Below are positions 62,668 through 64,000 of a DNA stretch of 64,000 bases, piece after piece. The DNA comes from Paenibacillus endoradicis (GTDB lineage: Bacteria; Bacillota; Bacilli; Paenibacillales; Paenibacillaceae), in the NCBI RefSeq assembly GCF_024721975.1, contig NZ_JANQBB010000006.1:124001-188000 (forward strand), given 5' to 3'. The translations under genes and the position numbers were made by a program. Under the pieces are notes generated by a model. That model saw only the letters and a program-made list of their open reading frames with translations, made no database searches and was not told the DNA's origin. How positions within the stretch are numbered: the first letter of the stretch is position 1; each line of letters starts with the position of its first letter.

Positions 62668-62810
62668 AATTAAATCCTCCTATAACTTTTATTGACTTCT
62701 AGAATCCAGAAGCATCATCCAAAATTTGTGCGTACCAACATGTCAATTTCCACTTTATCGTATCAAAGCTTTTTTTAGGTTGCATGACGCAAAAATTACC
62801 AAACTTTTTA

Positions 62811-62824
62811 TGTAAGCGATTACA
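62811..62824. promoter_or_regulatory. Perfect CcpA cre site
   Basis: TGTAAGCGATTACA matches TGWNANCGNTNWCA at all 14 positions and is nearly symmetrical. It lies in the only promoter-bearing part of the spacer, upstream of the CAP-domain gene on the minus strand; the Gfo gene ends on the other side. The remaining spacer (62668-62946) has a TTGACA (62745-62740 on the minus strand) and the Gfo terminator. Confidence 0.65.
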
Positions 62825-62896
62825 TATAGGTTATTACTACATTATTAAAATCCATTCACTTTGGTAATTGTAACTAACTAATGTAAAATAAAACAA

Positions 62897-62929
62897 AAAA
62901 AAGAGCATTTCGGAGTTTCCCGAAATGCT
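62897..62929 (-). terminator. Terminator of the Gfo/Idh/MocA gene
   Basis: GAGCATTTCGG pairs with CCGAAATGCTC around a short loop; on the minus strand a run of eight T residues follows. It lies about 18 bases after the stop. Confidence 0.92.
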
Positions 62930-62946
62930 CTTTTCGATAAAATATA

Positions 62947-63969
62947 TTAGTTCACTTTAATGATACGACCAGTCTCTTGAGACTCAAAAGCATCAAGAAT
63001 AACTTTTAGAGATGCTCTACCTTCTTCACCTGTTACAGCTGGTACTGTATCGTTAACAATAGATTCGATGAACTTCTCAATTACGCCACTAGTTACTTGT
63101 TTTTCATTCGTAGACATTTCACCTGTTTGGTATTTCGTTACAGTTCCATCGCGTAGCTCGACAATAACATCATCTACTGGATCCGCACAAACACGCATTA
63201 CACCATTTTCACACCATAATATCGTGCTATTATCTTCACCTTTGTAATATGTCCAGCTTGCAACTAGAGTACCAATTGCACCTGATTTCATGCGAAGGAT
63301 ACAAGAAGAGTTATCATCACTCTCTGTATCTTTTTTATCAAGAGTACCTACGAAAGCTGCAATTTCAGATACTTCATCATCAAGCATCCAACGGATCAAA
63401 TCTGATTTGTGAACACCTAAATCTCCCATTGCGCCCATAATTGCTTCTTCTTTACGGAAGAACCAGCTATCAGCTCCATCAATGCTCCATGCATCAGGAC
63501 CAGGGTGTCCGAAAGAAGTACGGAAAGTAAGAACTTTTCCAAGAATACCTGATTTCAAAACCTCTTTTGCTTTTTCATGTGCTGGCACAAAACGTTGGTT
63601 ATGTCCAACCATAAGCTTCACCTTATTCGCTGTAGTTACTTCGATCATAGCTACTGCTTCTGCATCAGTAACAGCCATTGGCTTTTCTACAAGAACATGA
63701 GCTCCAGCTTTTGCAGCCTCAATAGTCATTTCAGCATGCAAGAAGTTAGGGGTACAAACGCTTACTGCGTCAGGTTTAACTGCTGCAAGCATTTCTTTAT
63801 AGTCTGTGAATGCCTGTGCACCATGCTCATTAGCGTAAAGCTCTGCACGCTCAATAATTGGATCTACAAATGCAACTAGCTCAACATCAGCATTACCTGC
63901 ATATTCAGGGATGTGACGATATTTCGAGATGGAACCACAACCAATAACTGCTACTCTAACTTTAGACAT
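62947..63969 (-). CDS. Gfo/Idh/MocA-family oxidoreductase
   Basis: A 340-residue NAD(P)-dependent sugar or inositol dehydrogenase type. The N-terminal Rossmann fold has VAVIGCGSISKYRHIPEY, the central EKP motif is HVLVEKPMAVTDAEA, and the C-terminal half is the family's alpha/beta substrate domain with DLGVHKSDLIRW (catalytic Asp/His region). It acts on a cyclitol or sugar derivative; the substrate is unknown. AAAGGAG lies ten bases before ATG 63969. Upstream context is outside the window, so its operon partners cannot be seen. Confidence 0.9.
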   Translation of the reverse strand: MSKVRVAVIGCGSISKYRHIPEYAGNADVELVAFVDPIIERAELYANEHGAQAFTDYKEMLAAVKPDAVSVCTPNFLHAEMTIEAAKAGAHVLVEKPMAVTDAEAVAMIEVTTANKVKLMVGHNQRFVPAHEKAKEVLKSGILGKVLTFRTSFGHPGPDAWSIDGADSWFFRKEEAIMGAMGDLGVHKSDLIRWMLDDEVSEIAAFVGTLDKKDTESDDNSSCILRMKSGAIGTLVASWTYYKGEDNSTILWCENGVMRVCADPVDDVIVELRDGTVTKYQTGEMSTNEKQVTSGVIEKFIESIVNDTVPAVTGEEGRASLKVILDAFESQETGRIIKVN

Positions 63970-64000
63970 GAATTATATTCTCCTTTTGAGGTTGTTCAAG

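Overview
This window looks like chromosomal DNA from a low-GC, endospore-forming member of the Firmicutes, most likely the family Paenibacillaceae. Spore genes are present (a CwlJ-type cortex hydrolase with GerQ, and an alpha/beta-type small acid-soluble spore protein). So are Paenibacillus-style traits: a GH74 xyloglucanase with X2 and CBM3 modules, copper-amine-oxidase-like C-terminal stalks, AGGAGG ribosome binding sites and Bacillus-type Fnr. I cannot name the species. No rRNA, tRNA, CRISPR array, insertion sequence or prophage is visible.

Layout. 1-5.7 kb: the 5' end of topB, a metallophosphoesterase, and a malEFG-like sugar importer with an operator and a structured leader. 5.7-13.6 kb: a BceRS-BceAB peptide-resistance module and a second ABC/lipoprotein module. 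13.6-17.6 kb: alkaline phosphatase, a DoxX protein behind tandem Fnr boxes, a decayed gene and a small membrane protein. 17.8-28.5 kb: an anaerobic regulatory and fermentation block (nreBCA-like genes, fnr, a toxin/immunity-like pair, adhE-pflB-pflA). 29-34.2 kb: xyloglucanase, a lipoprotein and an APH-like kinase. 34.3-39.7 kb: an SsuABC-type importer with a LysR regulator, a DinB protein and an M20 amidohydrolase. 39.8-43.8 kb: Fe-S related genes resembling the yutM/yutJ/yuzB/yutI group, an SDR and a HEPN-like protein. 43.8-44.5 kb: repeat-rich spacer. 44.5-53 kb: heme A synthase, thioredoxin, a flippase, ThuA, HAD, a 32-codon small ORF and a class B PBP. 53-57.8 kb: MFS, Toprim, SCO1, ctaB, cwlJ, gerQ. 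57.9-64 kb: tandem leader repeats, a YfhP-like protein, SASP, MCP, a CAP-domain protein and a Gfo/Idh/MocA oxidoreductase.

How the parts fit. The strongest theme is oxygen and nitrate control. Two NreC-like palindromes sit in the divergent nreA/fnr promoter region. Fnr-type boxes (TGTGA-N6-TCACA) are centred exactly 41.5 bp upstream of the predicted starts of doxX and adhE-pflBA, and another overlaps the -35 element of ctaB. This suggests an Nre-to-Fnr cascade that turns on mixed-acid fermentation and turns off cytochrome oxidase assembly. The AdhE in this operon has lost the catalytic cysteine and other conserved motifs of its aldehyde dehydrogenase half.

Other unexplained structure includes a pair of related leader/terminator RNAs in front of malE, 63-bp tandem repeats that end in the ribosome binding site of the next gene (with a related copy in front of the Toprim gene), a long hairpin element repeated about 49 kb apart, and a probable toxin-immunity pair carrying the short IGN motif seen in contractile-injection effectors. 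All calls come from reading the sequence; no database search was run.
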